NCBI GenBank assembly: GCA_963680875.1
Contig: OY804578.1
Coordinates: 1,922,001-1,986,000, forward strand
DNA: 64,000 nt
Reading direction: 5' to 3'
From: Bathymodiolus brooksi
Taxonomy: Eukaryota; Mollusca; Bivalvia; Mytilida; Modiolidae
In this document: one piece after another, positions 24,041 to 36,513 of the stretch
How the letters are laid out: every line of letters begins with the position of its first letter
Position numbering within the stretch: the stretch's first letter is position 1
Program-made: the position numbers and the translations under genes
Notes under the pieces: generated by a model
What the model was told of the DNA's origin: nothing
The model's input: the letters and a program-made list of their open reading frames with translations, nothing else
Database searches by the model: none

Positions 24041-27000
24041 TTGTATTGATATATAGATCTTTAGTTTTCTGTGTAGTGTTTTGTATTGATATATAGATCT
24101 TTAGTTTTCTATGTAGTGTTTTGTATTGATATATAGATCTTTTGGTTTCTGTGTAGTGTTTTGTATTGATATATGGATCTTTAGTTTTCTATGTAGTGTT
24201 TTGTATTGATATATAGATCTTTAGTTTTCTGTGTAGTGTTTTGTATTGATTTATAGATCTTTAGTTTTCTGTGTAGTGTTTGGTATTGATATATAGATCT
24301 TTAGTTCTCAGTGTAGTGTTTGTATTGATAAATAGATCTTTAGTTTTCTGTGTAGTGTTTTGTATTGATATATAGATCTTTAGTTTTCTGTGTAGTGTTT
24401 TGTATTGATATATAGATCTTTAGTTTTATGTGTAGTGTTTTGTATTGATATATAGATCTTTAGTTTTCTGTGTAGTGTTTTGTATTGATATATAGATCTT
24501 TAGTTTTCTATGTAGTGTTTTGTATTGATATATAGATCTTTAGGTTTCTGTGTAGTGTTTTGTATTGATATATGGATCTTTAGTTTTCTATGTAGTGTTT
24601 TGTATTGATATATAGATCTTTAGTTTTCTGTGTAGTGTTTTGTATTGATTTATAGATCTTTAGTTTTCTGTGTAGTGTTTGGTATTGATATATAGATCTT
24701 TAGTTCTCAGTGTAGTGTTTGTATTGATAAATAGATCTTTAGTTTTCTGTGTAGTGCTTTGTATTGATATATAGATCTTTAGTTTTCTGTGTAGTGTTTT
24801 GTATTGATATATAGATCTTTAGTTTTCTGTGTAATGTTTTGTATTGATATAAAGATCTTTAGTTTTCTATGTAGTGTTTTGTATTGATATATAGATCTTT
24901 AGTTTTCTGTTTAGTGTTTTGTATTGATATATAGATCTTTAGTTTTCTCTGTAGTGTTTTGTATTGATATATAGATCTTTAGTTTTTTGTGTAGTGTTTT
25001 GTATTGATATATAGATCTTTAGTTTTCTGTGTAGTGTTTTGTATTGATATATAGATCTTTAGTTTTCAGTGTAATGTTTTGTATTGATATATAGATCTTT
25101 AGTTTTCTGTGTAGTGTTTTGTATTGATATATAGATCTTTAGTTTTCTGTGTAGTGTTTTGTATTGATATATAGATCTTTAGTTTTCTGTGTAGTGTTTT
25201 GTTTTGATATATAGATCTTTAGTTTTATGTGTAGTGTTTTGTATTGATATAGAGATCTTTAGTTTTCTGTGTAGTGTTTTGTATTGATATATAGATCTTT
25301 AGTTTTCTGTTTAATGTTTTGTATTGATATATAGATCTTTAGTTTTCTATGTAGTGTTTTGTATTGATAAATAGATCTTTAGTTTTCTATGTAGTGTTTT
25401 ATATTGATATATAGATCTTTAGTTTTCTATGTAGTGTTTTGTATTGATATATAGATCTTTAGTTTTCTGTGTAGTGTTTTGTATTGATATATAGATCTTT
25501 AGTTTTCTGTGTAGTGTTTTGTATTGATATATAGATCTTTAGTTTTCTGTGTAGTGTTTTGTATTGATATATAGATCTTTAGTTTTATGTGTAATGTTTT
25601 GTATTGATATAAAGATCTTTAGTTTTCTATGTAGTGTTTTGTATTGATATATAGATCTTTAGTTTTCTGTTTAGTGTTTTGTATTGATATATAGATCTTT
25701 AGTTTTCTCTGTAGTGTTTTGTATTGATATATGGATCTTTAGTTTTCTATGTAGTGTTTTGTATTGATATATAGATCTTTAGTTTTCTGTGTAGTGTTTT
25801 GTATTGATTTATAGATCTTTAGTTTTCTGTGTAGTGTTTGGTATTGATATATAGATCTTTAGTTCTCAGTGTAGTGTTTGTATTGATAAATAGATCTTTA
25901 GTTTTCTGTGTAGTGCTTTGTATTGATATATAGATCTTTAGTTTTCTGTGTAGTGTTTTGTATTGATATATAGATCTTTAGTTTTCTGTGTAATGTTTTG
26001 TATTGATATAAAGATCTTTAGTTTTCTATGTAGTGTTTTGTATTGATATATAGATCTTTAGTTTTCTGTTTAGTGTTTTGTATTGATATATAGATCTTTA
26101 GTTTTCTCTGTAGTGTTTTGTATTGATATATAGATCTTTAGTTTTTTGTGTAGTGTTTTGTATTGATATATAGATCTTTAGTTTTCTGTGTAGTGTTTTG
26201 TATTGATATATAGATCTTTAGTTTTCAGTGTAATGTTTTGTATTGATATATAGATCTTTAGTTTTCTGTGTAGTGTTTTGTATTGATATATAGATCTTTA
26301 GTTTTCTGTGTAGTGTTTTGTATTGATATATAGATCTTTAGTTTTCTGTGTAGTGTTTTGTTTTGATATATAGATCTTTAGTTTTATGTGTAGTGTTTTG
26401 TATTGATATAGAGATCTTTAGTTTTCTGTGTAGTGTTTTGTATTGATATATAGATCTTTAGTTTTCTGTTTAATGTTTTGTATTGATATATAGATCTTTA
26501 GTTTTCTATGTAGTGTTTTGTATTGATAAATAGATCTTTAGTTTTCTATGTAGTGTTTTATATTGATATATAGATCTTTAGTTTTCTATGTAGTGTTTTG
26601 TATTGATATATAGATCTTTAGTTTTCTGTGTAGTGTTTTGTATTGATATATAGATCTTTAGTTTTCTGTGTAGTGTTTTGTATTGATATATAGATCTTTA
26701 GTTTTCTGTGTAGTGTTTTGTATTGATATATAGATCTTTAGTTTTCTGTGTAATGTTTTGTATTGATATAAAGATCTTTAGTTTTCTATGTAGTGTTTTG
26801 TATTGATATATAGATCTTTAGTTTTCTGTTTAGTGTTTTGTATTGATATATAGATCTTTAGTTTTCTCTGTAGTGTTTTGTATTGATATATAGATCTTTA
26901 GTTTTCTGTGTAGTGTTTTGTATTGATATATAGATCTTTAGTTTTCTGTGTAGTGTTTTGTATTGATATATAGATCTTTAGTTTTCAGTGTAATGTTTTG

Positions 27001-28100
27001 TATTGATATATAGATCTTTAGTTTTCTGTGTAGTGTTTTGTATTGATATATAGATCTTTAGTTTTCTGTGTAGTGTTTTGTATTGATATATAGATCTTTA
27101 GTTTTCTGTGTAGTGTTTTGTTTTGATATATAGATCTTTAGTTTTATGTGTAGTGTTTTGTATTGATATAGAGATCTTTAGTTTTCTGTGTAGTGTTTTG
27201 TATTGATATATAGATCTTTAGTTTTCTGTTTAATGTTTTGTATTGATATATAGATCTTTAGTTTTCTATGTAGTGTTTTGTATTGATAAATAGATCTTTA
27301 GTTTTCTATGTAGTGTTTTGTATTGATATATAGATCTTTAGTTTTCTATGTAGTGTTTTGTATTGATATATAGATCTTTAGTTTTCTGTGTAGTGTTTTG
27401 TATTGATATATAGATCTTTAGTTTTCTGTGTAGTGTTTTGTATTGATATATAGATCTTTAGTATTCTGTGTTGTGTTTTGTATTGATATATAGATCTTTA
27501 GTTTTCTGTGTAGTGTTTTGTACTGATATATAGATCTTTAGTTTTCTGTGTAGTGTTTTGTATTGATATATAGATCTTTAGTTTTCTGTGTAGTGTTTTG
27601 TATTGATATATAAATCTTTAGTTTTCTCTGTAGTGTTTTGTACTGATATATAGATCTTTAGTTTTCTATGTAGTGTTTTGTATTGATATATAGATCTTTA
27701 GTTTTCTGTGTATTGTTTTGTATTGATATATAGATCTTTAGTTTTCTGTGTAGTGTTTTGTATTGATATATAGATTTTTAGTCTTCTATGTAGTTTTTTG
27801 TATTGATATATAGATCTTTAGTTTTCTATGTAGTGTTTTGTATTGATATATAGATCTTTATGTTTTCTGTTTAATGTTTTGTATTGATATATAGATCTTT
27901 AGTTTTCTATGTAGTGTTTTGTATTGATATATAGATCTTTAGTTTTCTGTGTAGTGTTTTGTATTGATATATAGATTTTTAGTTTTCTATGTAGTTTTTT
28001 GTATTGATATATAGATCTTTAGTTTTCTGTGTAGTGTTTTGTATTGATATATAGATCTTTAGTTTTCTGTGTAGTGTTTTGTATTGATATATAGATCTTT
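24040..28100. repeat. 4.06-kb dispersed duplicate of 9,959-14,019
   Basis: This is a copy of family E plus A sequence at offset +14,081 bp, placed inside family A/B territory. It carries the E-type 39-mers at 24,317, 24,716 and 25,875, the TATATGG-bounded 1,159-bp duplication and the CTTTATG 41-mer at 27,834. Differences from the partner are few and mostly single bases, such as CTTTTGG for CTTTAGG near 24,141, TTATGTGTAATG near 25,584, and the absence of the TAGTGG, TTTACTC and TTTTGAATTG changes. The absence of these private changes suggests either an older common source or later mutation of the partner. Confidence 0.89.
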
Positions 28101-31100
28101 AGTTTTCTGTGTAGTGTTTGGTATTGATATATAGATCTTTAGTTTTCTATGTAGTGTTTTGTATTGATAAATAGATCTTTAGTTTTCTGTGTAGTGTTTT
28201 GTATTGATATATAGATCTTTAGTTTTCTGTGTAGTGTTTTGTATTGATATATAGATCTTTAGTTTTCTGTTTAGTGTTTTGCATTGATATATAGATCTTT
28301 AGTTTTCTGCTTAGTGTTTTGTATTGAAATATAGATCGTTAGTTCTCAGTGTAGTGTTTTGTATTGATATATAGATCTTTAGTTTTCTGTGTAGTGTTTT
28401 GTATTGATATATAGATCTTTAGTTTTCTGTGTAATGTTTTGTATTGATATATAGATCTTTAGTTTTCTGTGTAGTGTTTTGTATTGATATATAGATCTTT
28501 AGTTTTCTATATAGTGTTTTGTGTTGATATATAGATCTTTAGTTTTCTGTGTAGTGTTTTGCATTGATATATAGATCTTTAGTTTTATGTGTAGTGTTTT
28601 GTATTGATATATAGATCTTTAGTTTTCTGTGTAGTGTTTTGTATTGATATATAGATCTTTAGTTTTCTATGTAGTGTTTTGTATTGATATATAGATCTTT
28701 AGTTTTCTGTGTAGTGTTTTGTATTGATATATAGATCTTTAGTTTGCTATGTAGTGTTTTGTATTGATATATAGATCTTTAATTTTCAGTGTAGTGTTTT
28801 GTATTTATTTATAGATCTTTAGTTTTCTGTGTAGTGTTTGGTATTGATATATAGATCTTTAGTTCTCAGTGTAGTGTTTGTATTGATAAATAGATCTTTA
28901 GTTTTCTGTGTAGTGTTTTGTATTGATATATAGATCTTTAGTTTTCTGTGTAGTGTTTTGTATTGATATATAGATCTTTAGTTTTCTGTGTAATGCTTTG
29001 TATTGATATAAAGATCTTTAGTTTTCTATGTAGTGTTTTGTATTGATATATAGATCTTTAGTTTTCTGTTTAGTGTTTTGTATTGATATATAGATCTTTA
29101 GTTTTCTCTGTACTGTTTTGTATTGATATATAGATCTTTAGTTTTCTGTGTAGTGTTTTGTATTGATATATAGATCTTTAGTTTTTTTGTGTAGTGTTTT
29201 GTATTGATATATAGATCTTTAGTTTTCAGTGTAATGTTTTGTATTGATATATAGATCTTTAGTTTTCTGTGTAGTGTTTTGTATTGATATATAGATCTTT
29301 TGTTTTCTGTGTAGTGTTTTGTATTGATATATAGATCTTTAGTTTTCTGTGTAGTGTTTTGTATTGATATATAGATCTTTAGTTTTATGTGTAGTGTTTT
29401 GTATTGATATAGAGATCTTTAGTTTTCTGTGTAGTGTTTTGTATTGATATATAGATCTTTAGTTTTCTGTTTAATGTTTTGTATTGATATATAGATCTTT
29501 AGTTTTCTATGTAGTGTTTTGTATTGATAAATAGATCTTTAGTTTTCTATGTAGTGTTTTGTATTGATATATAGATCTTTAGTTTTCTATGTAGTGTTTT
29601 GTATTGATATATAGATCTTTAGTTTTCTGTGTAGTGTTTTGTATTGATATATAGATCTTTAGTTTTCTGTGTAGTGTTTTGTATTGATATATAGATCTTT
29701 AGTATTCTGTGTTGTGTTTTGTATTGATATATAGATCTTTAGTTTTCTGTGTAGTGTTTTGTACTGATATATAGATCTTTAGTTTTCTGTGTAGTGTTTT
29801 GTATTGATATATAGATCTTTAGTTTTCTGTGTAGTGTTTTGTATTGATATATAGATCTTTAGTTTTCTGTGTAGTGTTTTGTATTGATATATAAATCTTT
29901 AGTTTTCTCTGTAGTGTTTTGTACTGATATATAGATCTTTAGTTTTCTATGTAGTGTTTTGTATTGATATATAGATCTTTAGTTTTCTATTTCGTGTTTT
30001 GTATTGATATATAGATCTTTAGTTTTCTGTGTAGTGTTTTGTATTGATATATAGATTTTTAGTCTTCTATGTAGTTTTTTGTATTGATATATAGATCTTT
30101 AGTTTTCTATGTAGTGTTTTGTATTGATATATAGATCTTTATGTTTTCTGTTTAATGTTTTGTATTGATATATAGATCTTTAGTTTTCTATGTAGTGTTT
30201 TGTATTGATATATAGTTATATAGTTTTTTGTGTATTGTTTTGTATTGATATATAGATTTTTAGTTTTTTATGTAGTTTTTTGTATTGATATATAGATCTT
30301 TAGTTTTCTATGTAGTGTTTTGTATTGATATATAGATCTTTAGTTTTCTGTGTAGTGTTTTGTATTGATATATAGATCTTTAGTTTTCTGTGTAGTGTTT
30401 GGTATTGATATATAGATCTTTAGTTCTCAGTGTAGTGTTTTGTATTGATAAATAAATCTTTAGTTTTCTGTGTAGTGTTTTGTATTGATATATAGATCTT
30501 TAGTTTTCTGTGTAGTGTTTGGTATTGATATATAGATCTTTAGTTCTCAGTGTAGTGTTTTGTATTGATATATAAATCTTTAGTTTTCTATGTAGTGTTT
30601 TGTATTGATATATAGATCTTTTGTTTTCTATGTAGTATTTTGTATTGATATATAGATCTTTAGTTTTCTATGTAGTGTTTTGTATTGATATATAAATCTT
30701 TAGTTTTCTATGTAGTGTTTGTATTGATATATAGATCTTTAGTTTTCTGTGTAGTGTTTTGTATTGATATATAGATCTTTAGTTTTCTGTGTAGTGTTTT
30801 GTATTGATATATAGATCTTTAGTTTTCTGTGTAATGTTTTGTATTGATATATAGATCTTTAGTTTTCTGTGTAGTGTTTTGTATTGATATATAGATCTTT
30901 AGTTTTCTATATAGTGTTTTGTGTTGATATATAGATCTTTAGTTTTCTGTGTAGTGTTTTGTATTGATATATAGATCTTTAGTTTTATGTGTAGTGTTTT
31001 GTATTGATATATAGATCTTTAGTTTTCTGTGTAGTGTTTTGTATTGATATATAGATCTTTAGTTTTCTATGTAGTGTTTTGTATTGATATATAGATCTTT

Positions 31101-33115
31101 AATTTTCAGTGTATTGTTTTGTATTTATTTATAGATCTTTAGTTTTCTGTGTAGTGTTTGGTATTGATATATAGATCTTTAGTTCTCAGTGTAGTGTTTG
31201 TATTGATAAATAGATCTTTAGTTTTCTGTGTAGTGTTTTGTATTGATATATAGATCTTTAGTTTTCTGTGTAGTGTTTTGTATTGATATATAGATCTTTA
31301 GTTTTCTGTGTAATGCTTTGTATTGATATAAAGATCTTTAGTTTTCTATGTAGTGTTTTGTATTGATATATAGATCTTTAGTTTTCTGTTTAGTGTTTTG
31401 TATTGATATATAGATCTTTAGTTTTCTCTGTAGTGTTTTGTATTGATATATAGATCTTTAGTTTTCTGTGTAGTGTTTTGTATTGATATATAGATCTTTA
31501 GTTTTTTTGTGTAGTGTTTTGTATTGATATATAGATCTTTAGTTTTCAGTGTAATGTTTTGTATTGATATATAGATCTTTAGTTTTCTGTGTAGTGTTTT
31601 GTATTGATATATAGATCTTTTGTTTTCTGTGTAGTGTTTTGTATTGATATATAGATCTTTAGTTTTCTGTGTAGTGTTTTGTATTGATATATAGATCTTT
31701 AGTTTTATGTGTAGTGTTTTGTATTGATATAGAGATCTTTAGTTTTCTGTGTAGTGTTTTGTATTGATATATAGATCTTTAGTTTTCTGTTTAATGTTTT
31801 GTATTGATATATAGATCTTTAGTTTTCTATGTAGTGTTTTGTATTGATAAATAGATCTTTAGTTTTCTATGTAGTGTTTTGTATTGATATATAGATCTTT
31901 AGTTTTCTATGTAGTGTTTTGTATTGATATATAGATCTTTAGTTTTCTGTGTAGTGTTTTGTATTGATATATAGATCTTTAGTTTTCTGTGTAGTGTTTT
32001 GTATTGATATATAGATCTTTAGTATTCTGTGTTGTGTTTTGTATTGATATATAGATCTTTAGTTTTCTGTGTAGTGTTTTGTACTGATATATAGATCTTT
32101 AGTTTTCTGTGTAGTGTTTTGTATTGATATATAGATCTTTAGTTTTCTGTGTAGTGTTTTGTATTGATATATAGATCTTTAGTTTTCTGTGTAGTGTTTT
32201 GTATTGATATATAAATCTTTAGTTTTCTCTGTAGTGTTTTGTACTGATATATAGATCTTTAGTTTTCTATGTAGTGTTTTGTATTGATATATAGATCTTT
32301 AGTTTTCTATTTCGTGTTTTGTATTGATATATAGATCTTTAGTTTTCTGTGTAGTGTTTTGTATTGATATATAGATTTTTAGTCTTCTATGTAGTTTTTT
32401 GTATTGATATATAGATCTTTAGTTTTCTATGTAGTGTTTTGTATTGATATATAGATCTTTATGTTTTCTGTTTAATGTTTTGTATTGATATATAGATCTT
32501 TAGTTTTCTATGTAGTGTTTTGTATTGATATATAGATCTATAGTTTTTTGTGTATTGTTTTGTATTGATATATAGATTTTTAGTTTTTTATGTAGTTTTT
32601 TGTATTGATATATAGATCTTTAGTTTTCTATGTAGTGTTTTGTATTGATATATAGATCTTTAGTTTTCTGTGTAGTGTTTTGTATTGATATATAGATCTT
32701 TAGTTTTCTGTGTAGTGTTTGGTATTGATATATAGATCTTTAGTTCTCAGTGTAGTGTTTTGTATTGATAAATAAATCTTTAGTTTTCTGTGTAGTGTTT
32801 TGTATTGATATATAGATCTTTAGTTTTCTGTGTAGTGTTTGGTATTGATATATAGATCTTTAGTTCTCAGTGTAGTGTTTTGTATTGATATATAAATCTT
32901 TAGTTTTCTATGTAGTGTTTTGTATTGATATATAGATCTTTTGTTTTCTATGTAGTATTTTGTATTGATATATAGATCTTTAGTTTTCTATGTAGTGTTT
33001 TGTATTGATATATAAATCTTTAGTTTTCTATGTAGTGTTTGTATTGATATATAGATCTTTAGTTTTCTGTGTAGTGTTTTGTATTGATATATAGATCTTT
33101 AGTTTTCTGTGTAGT
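28101..33115. repeat. Composite A/B HOR, tandem at 2,320 bp
   Basis: Two cycles follow each other with a period of 2,320 bp (58 monomers, with 39- and 41-mers cancelling). Paired markers are TTAATTTTCAG 28,781/31,101, TGTTTGGTAT 28,835/31,155, 39-mers 28,875/31,195, seven-T 41-mers 29,154/31,474, ATTTCGTG 29,991/32,311, CTTTATG 30,135/32,455, a second TGTTTGGTAT 30,396/32,716 and a GATATATAG-type 39-mer 30,716/33,036. The first cycle has two extra monomers near 28,650-28,760, including TTTGCTATG. It aligns with 21,700-24,100 at offsets of 6,638-6,798 bp. Each unit is family A for about 1.3 kb and the B tail for about 1 kb. Confidence 0.88.
30196..30235. repeat. Monomer with GTTATATAG in place of GATCTATAG
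   Basis: In this cycle the monomer reads TATAGTTATATAG where the aligned copies (about 23,417, 32,535, 36,174) read TATAGATCTATAG. Three adjacent bases differ while the length stays 40 bp, and the AGATCT site is lost. Clustered changes like this are unusual among these otherwise near-identical copies. A small conversion, a multi-nucleotide mutation or a base-calling error are all possible. Confidence 0.7.
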
Positions 33116-34354
33116 GTTGTGTATTGATATATAGATCTTTAGTTTTCTGTGTAGTGTTTTGTATTGATAAATAGGTCTTTAGTTTTCTATGTAGTGTTTT
33201 GTATTGATATATAGATCTTTAGTTTTCTGTGTAGTGTTTTGTACTGATATATAGATCTTTAGTTTTCTGTGTAGTGTTTTGTATTGATATATAGATCTTT
33301 AGTTTTCTGTGTAGTGTGTTGTATTGATATATATGTCTTTAGTTTTCTGTGTAGTGTTTTGTATTGATATATAGATCTTTAGTTTTCTGTGTAGTGTTTT
33401 GTACTGTTATATAGATCTTTAGTTTTCTATGTAGTGTTTTGTATTGATATATAGATCTTTAGTTTTCTGTGTAGTGTTTTGTATTGATATATAGGTCTTT
33501 AGTTTTCTTTGTAGTGTTTTGTATTGATATATAGATCTTTAGTTTTCTTTGTAGTGTTTTGTACTGATATATAGATCTTTAGTTTTCTATGTAGTGTTTT
33601 GTATTGATAAATAGATCTTTAGTTTTCTATATAGTGTTTTGTATTGATATATAGATCTTTAGTTTTCTATGTAGTGTTTTGTATTGATATATAGATCTTT
33701 AGTTTTCTGTGTAGTGTTTTGTATTGATATATAAATCTTTAGTTTTCTCTGTAGTGTTTTGTACTGATATATAGATCTTTAGTTTTCTATGTAGTGTTTT
33801 GTATTGATATATAGATCTTTAGTTTTCTATTTCGTGTTTTGTATTGATATATAGATCTTTAGTTTTCTGTGTAGTGTTTTGTATTGATATATAGATTTTT
33901 AGTCTTCTATGTAGTTTTTTGTATTGATATATAGATCTTTAGTTTTCTATGTAGTGTTTTGTATTGATATATAGATCTTTAGTTTTCTGTGTAGTGTTTT
34001 GTATTGATATATAGATCTTTAATTTTCTGTGTAGTGTTTGGTATTGATATATAGATCTTTAGTTCTCAGTGTAGTGTTTTGTATTGATAAATAGATCTTT
34101 AGTTTTCTGTGTAGTGTTTTGTATTGATATATAGATCTTTAGTTTTCTGTGTAGTGTTTGGTATTGATATATAGATCTTTAGTTCTCAGTGTAGTGTTTT
34201 GTATTGATATATAAATCTTTAGTTTTCTATGTAGTGTTTTGTATTGATATATAGATCTTTTGTTTTCTATGTAGTATTTTGTATTGATATATAGATCTTT
34301 AGTTTTCTATGTAGTGTTTTGTATTGATATATAAATCTTTAGTTTTCTATGTAG
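33116..34354. repeat. HOR family C, first segment
   Basis: This stretch introduces family C variants: TGTTGTGTATT (33,115), GATAAATAGGTC, TGTGTTGTATT with TATATATGTC (about 33,315), TGTTTTGTACTGTTATATAG (33,395), TTCTTTG, TTCTATATAG and ATTTCGTG (33,831). It recurs at +3,399 bp (36,514 for TGTTGTG, 36,794 for ACTGTTAT, 37,230 for TTCG). It ends by returning to the B tail with doubled TGTTTGGTAT/TTCTCAG pairs and a 39-mer at 34,355. Confidence 0.82.
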
Positions 34355-36513
34355 TGTTTGTATTGATATATAGATCTTTAGTTTTCTGTGTAGTGTTTTG
34401 TATTGATATATAGATCTTTAGTTTTCTGTGTAGTGTTTTGTATTGATATATAGATCTTTAGTTTTCTGTGTAATGTTTTGTATTGATATATAGATCTTTA
34501 GTTTTCTGTGTAGTGTTTTGTATTGATATATAGATCTTTAGTTTTCTATATAGTGTTTTGTGTTGATATATAGATCTTTAGTTTTCTGTGTAGTGTTTTG
34601 TATTGATATATAGATCTTTAGTTTTATGTGTAGTGTTTTGTATTGATATATAGATCTTTAGTTTTCTGTGTAGTGTTTTGTATTGATATATAGATCTTTA
34701 GTTTTCTATGTAGTGTTTTGTATTGATATATAGATCTTTAGTTTTCTGTGTAGTGTTTTGTATTGATATATAGATCTTTAGTTTGCTATGTAGTGTTTTG
34801 TATTGATATATAGATCTTTAATTTTCAGTGTAGTGTTTTGTATTTATTTATAGATCTTTAGTTTTCTGTGTAGTGTTTGGTATTGATATATAGATCTTTA
34901 GTTCTCAGTGTAGTGTTTGTATTGATAAATAGATCTTTAGTTTTCTGTGTAGTGTTTTGTATTGATATATAGATCTTTAGTTTTCTGTGTAGTGTTTTGT
35001 ATTGATATATAGATCTTTAGTTTTCTGTGTAATGCTTTGTATTGATATAAAGATCTTTAGTTTTCTATGTAGTGTTTTGTATTGATATATAGATCTTTAG
35101 TTTTCTGTTTAGTGTTTTGTATTGATATATAGATCTTTAGTTTTCTCTGTAGTGTTTTGTATTGATATATAGATCTTTAGTTTTCTGTGTAGTGTTTTGT
35201 ATTGATATATAGATCTTTAGTTTTTTTGTGTAGTGTTTTGTATTGATATATAGATCTTTAGTTTTCAGTGTAATGTTTTGTATTGATATATAGATCTTTA
35301 GTTTTCTGTGTAGTGTTTTGTATTGATATATAGATCTTTTGTTTTCTGTGTAGTGTTTTGTATTGATATATAGATCTTTAGTTTTCTGTGTAGTGTTTTG
35401 TATTGATATATAGATCTTTAGTTTTATGTGTAGTGTTTTGTATTGATATAGAGATCTTTAGTTTTCTGTGTAGTGTTTTGTATTGATATATAGATCTTTA
35501 GTTTTCTGTGTAGTGTTTTGTATTGATATATAGATCTTTAGTTTTCTATGTAGTGTTTTGTATTGATATATAAATCTTTAGTTTTCTATGTAGTGTTTTG
35601 TATTGATATATAGATCTTTAGTTTTCTGTGTAGTGTTTTGTATTGATATATAGATCTTTAGTATTCTGTGTTGTGTTTTGTATTGATATATAGATCTTTA
35701 GTTTTCTGTGTAGTGTTTTGTACTGATATATAGATCTTTAGTTTTCTGTGTAGTGTTTTGTATTGATATATAGATCTTTAGTTTTCTGTGTAGTGTTTTG
35801 TATTGATATATAGATCTTTAGTTTTCTGTGTAGTGTTTTGTATTGATATATAAATCTTTAGTTTTCTCTGTAGTGTTTTGTACTGATATATAGATCTTTA
35901 GTTTTCTATGTAGTGTTTTGTATTGATATATAGATCTTTAGTTTTCTATTTCGTGTTTTGTATTGATATATAGATCTTTAGTTTTCTGTGTAGTGTTTTG
36001 TATTGATATATAGATTTTTAGTCTTCTATGTAGTTTTTTGTATTGATATATAGATCTTTAGTTTTCTATGTAGTGTTTTGTATTGATATATAGATCTTTA
36101 TGTTTTCTGTTTAATGTTTTGTATTGATATATAGATCTTTAGTTTTCTATGTAGTGTTTTGTATTGATATATAGATCTATAGTTTTTTGTGTATTGTTTT
36201 GTATTGATATATAGATTTTTAGTTTTTTATGTAGTTTTTTGTATTGATATATAGATCTTTAGTTCTCAGTGTAGTGTTTTGTATTGATATATAAATCTTT
36301 AGTTTTCTATGTAGTGTTTTGTATTGATATATAGATCTTTTGTTTTCTATGTAGTATTTTGTATTGATATATAGATCTTTAGTTTTCTATGTAGTGTTTT
36401 GTATTGATATATAAATCTTTAGTTTTCTATGTAGTGTTTGTATTGATATATAGATCTTTAGTTTTCTGTGTAGTGTTTTGTATTGATATATAGATCTTTA
36501 GTTTTCTGTGTAG
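34355..36513. repeat. Third A/B composite cycle (offset 3,639 from the previous one)
   Basis: This segment matches 30,716-32,900 at a constant offset of 3,639 bp: 39-mers 30,716/34,355, TGTTTTGTGTTG 30,915/34,554, CTTTATG 32,455/36,094 and GATCTATA 32,535/36,174. It holds the rightmost seven-T 41-mer (35,193), so family A proper ends here. After 36,240 about six monomers of the tail are missing relative to 32,600-32,860, changing the offset to 3,399 bp. Confidence 0.84.
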
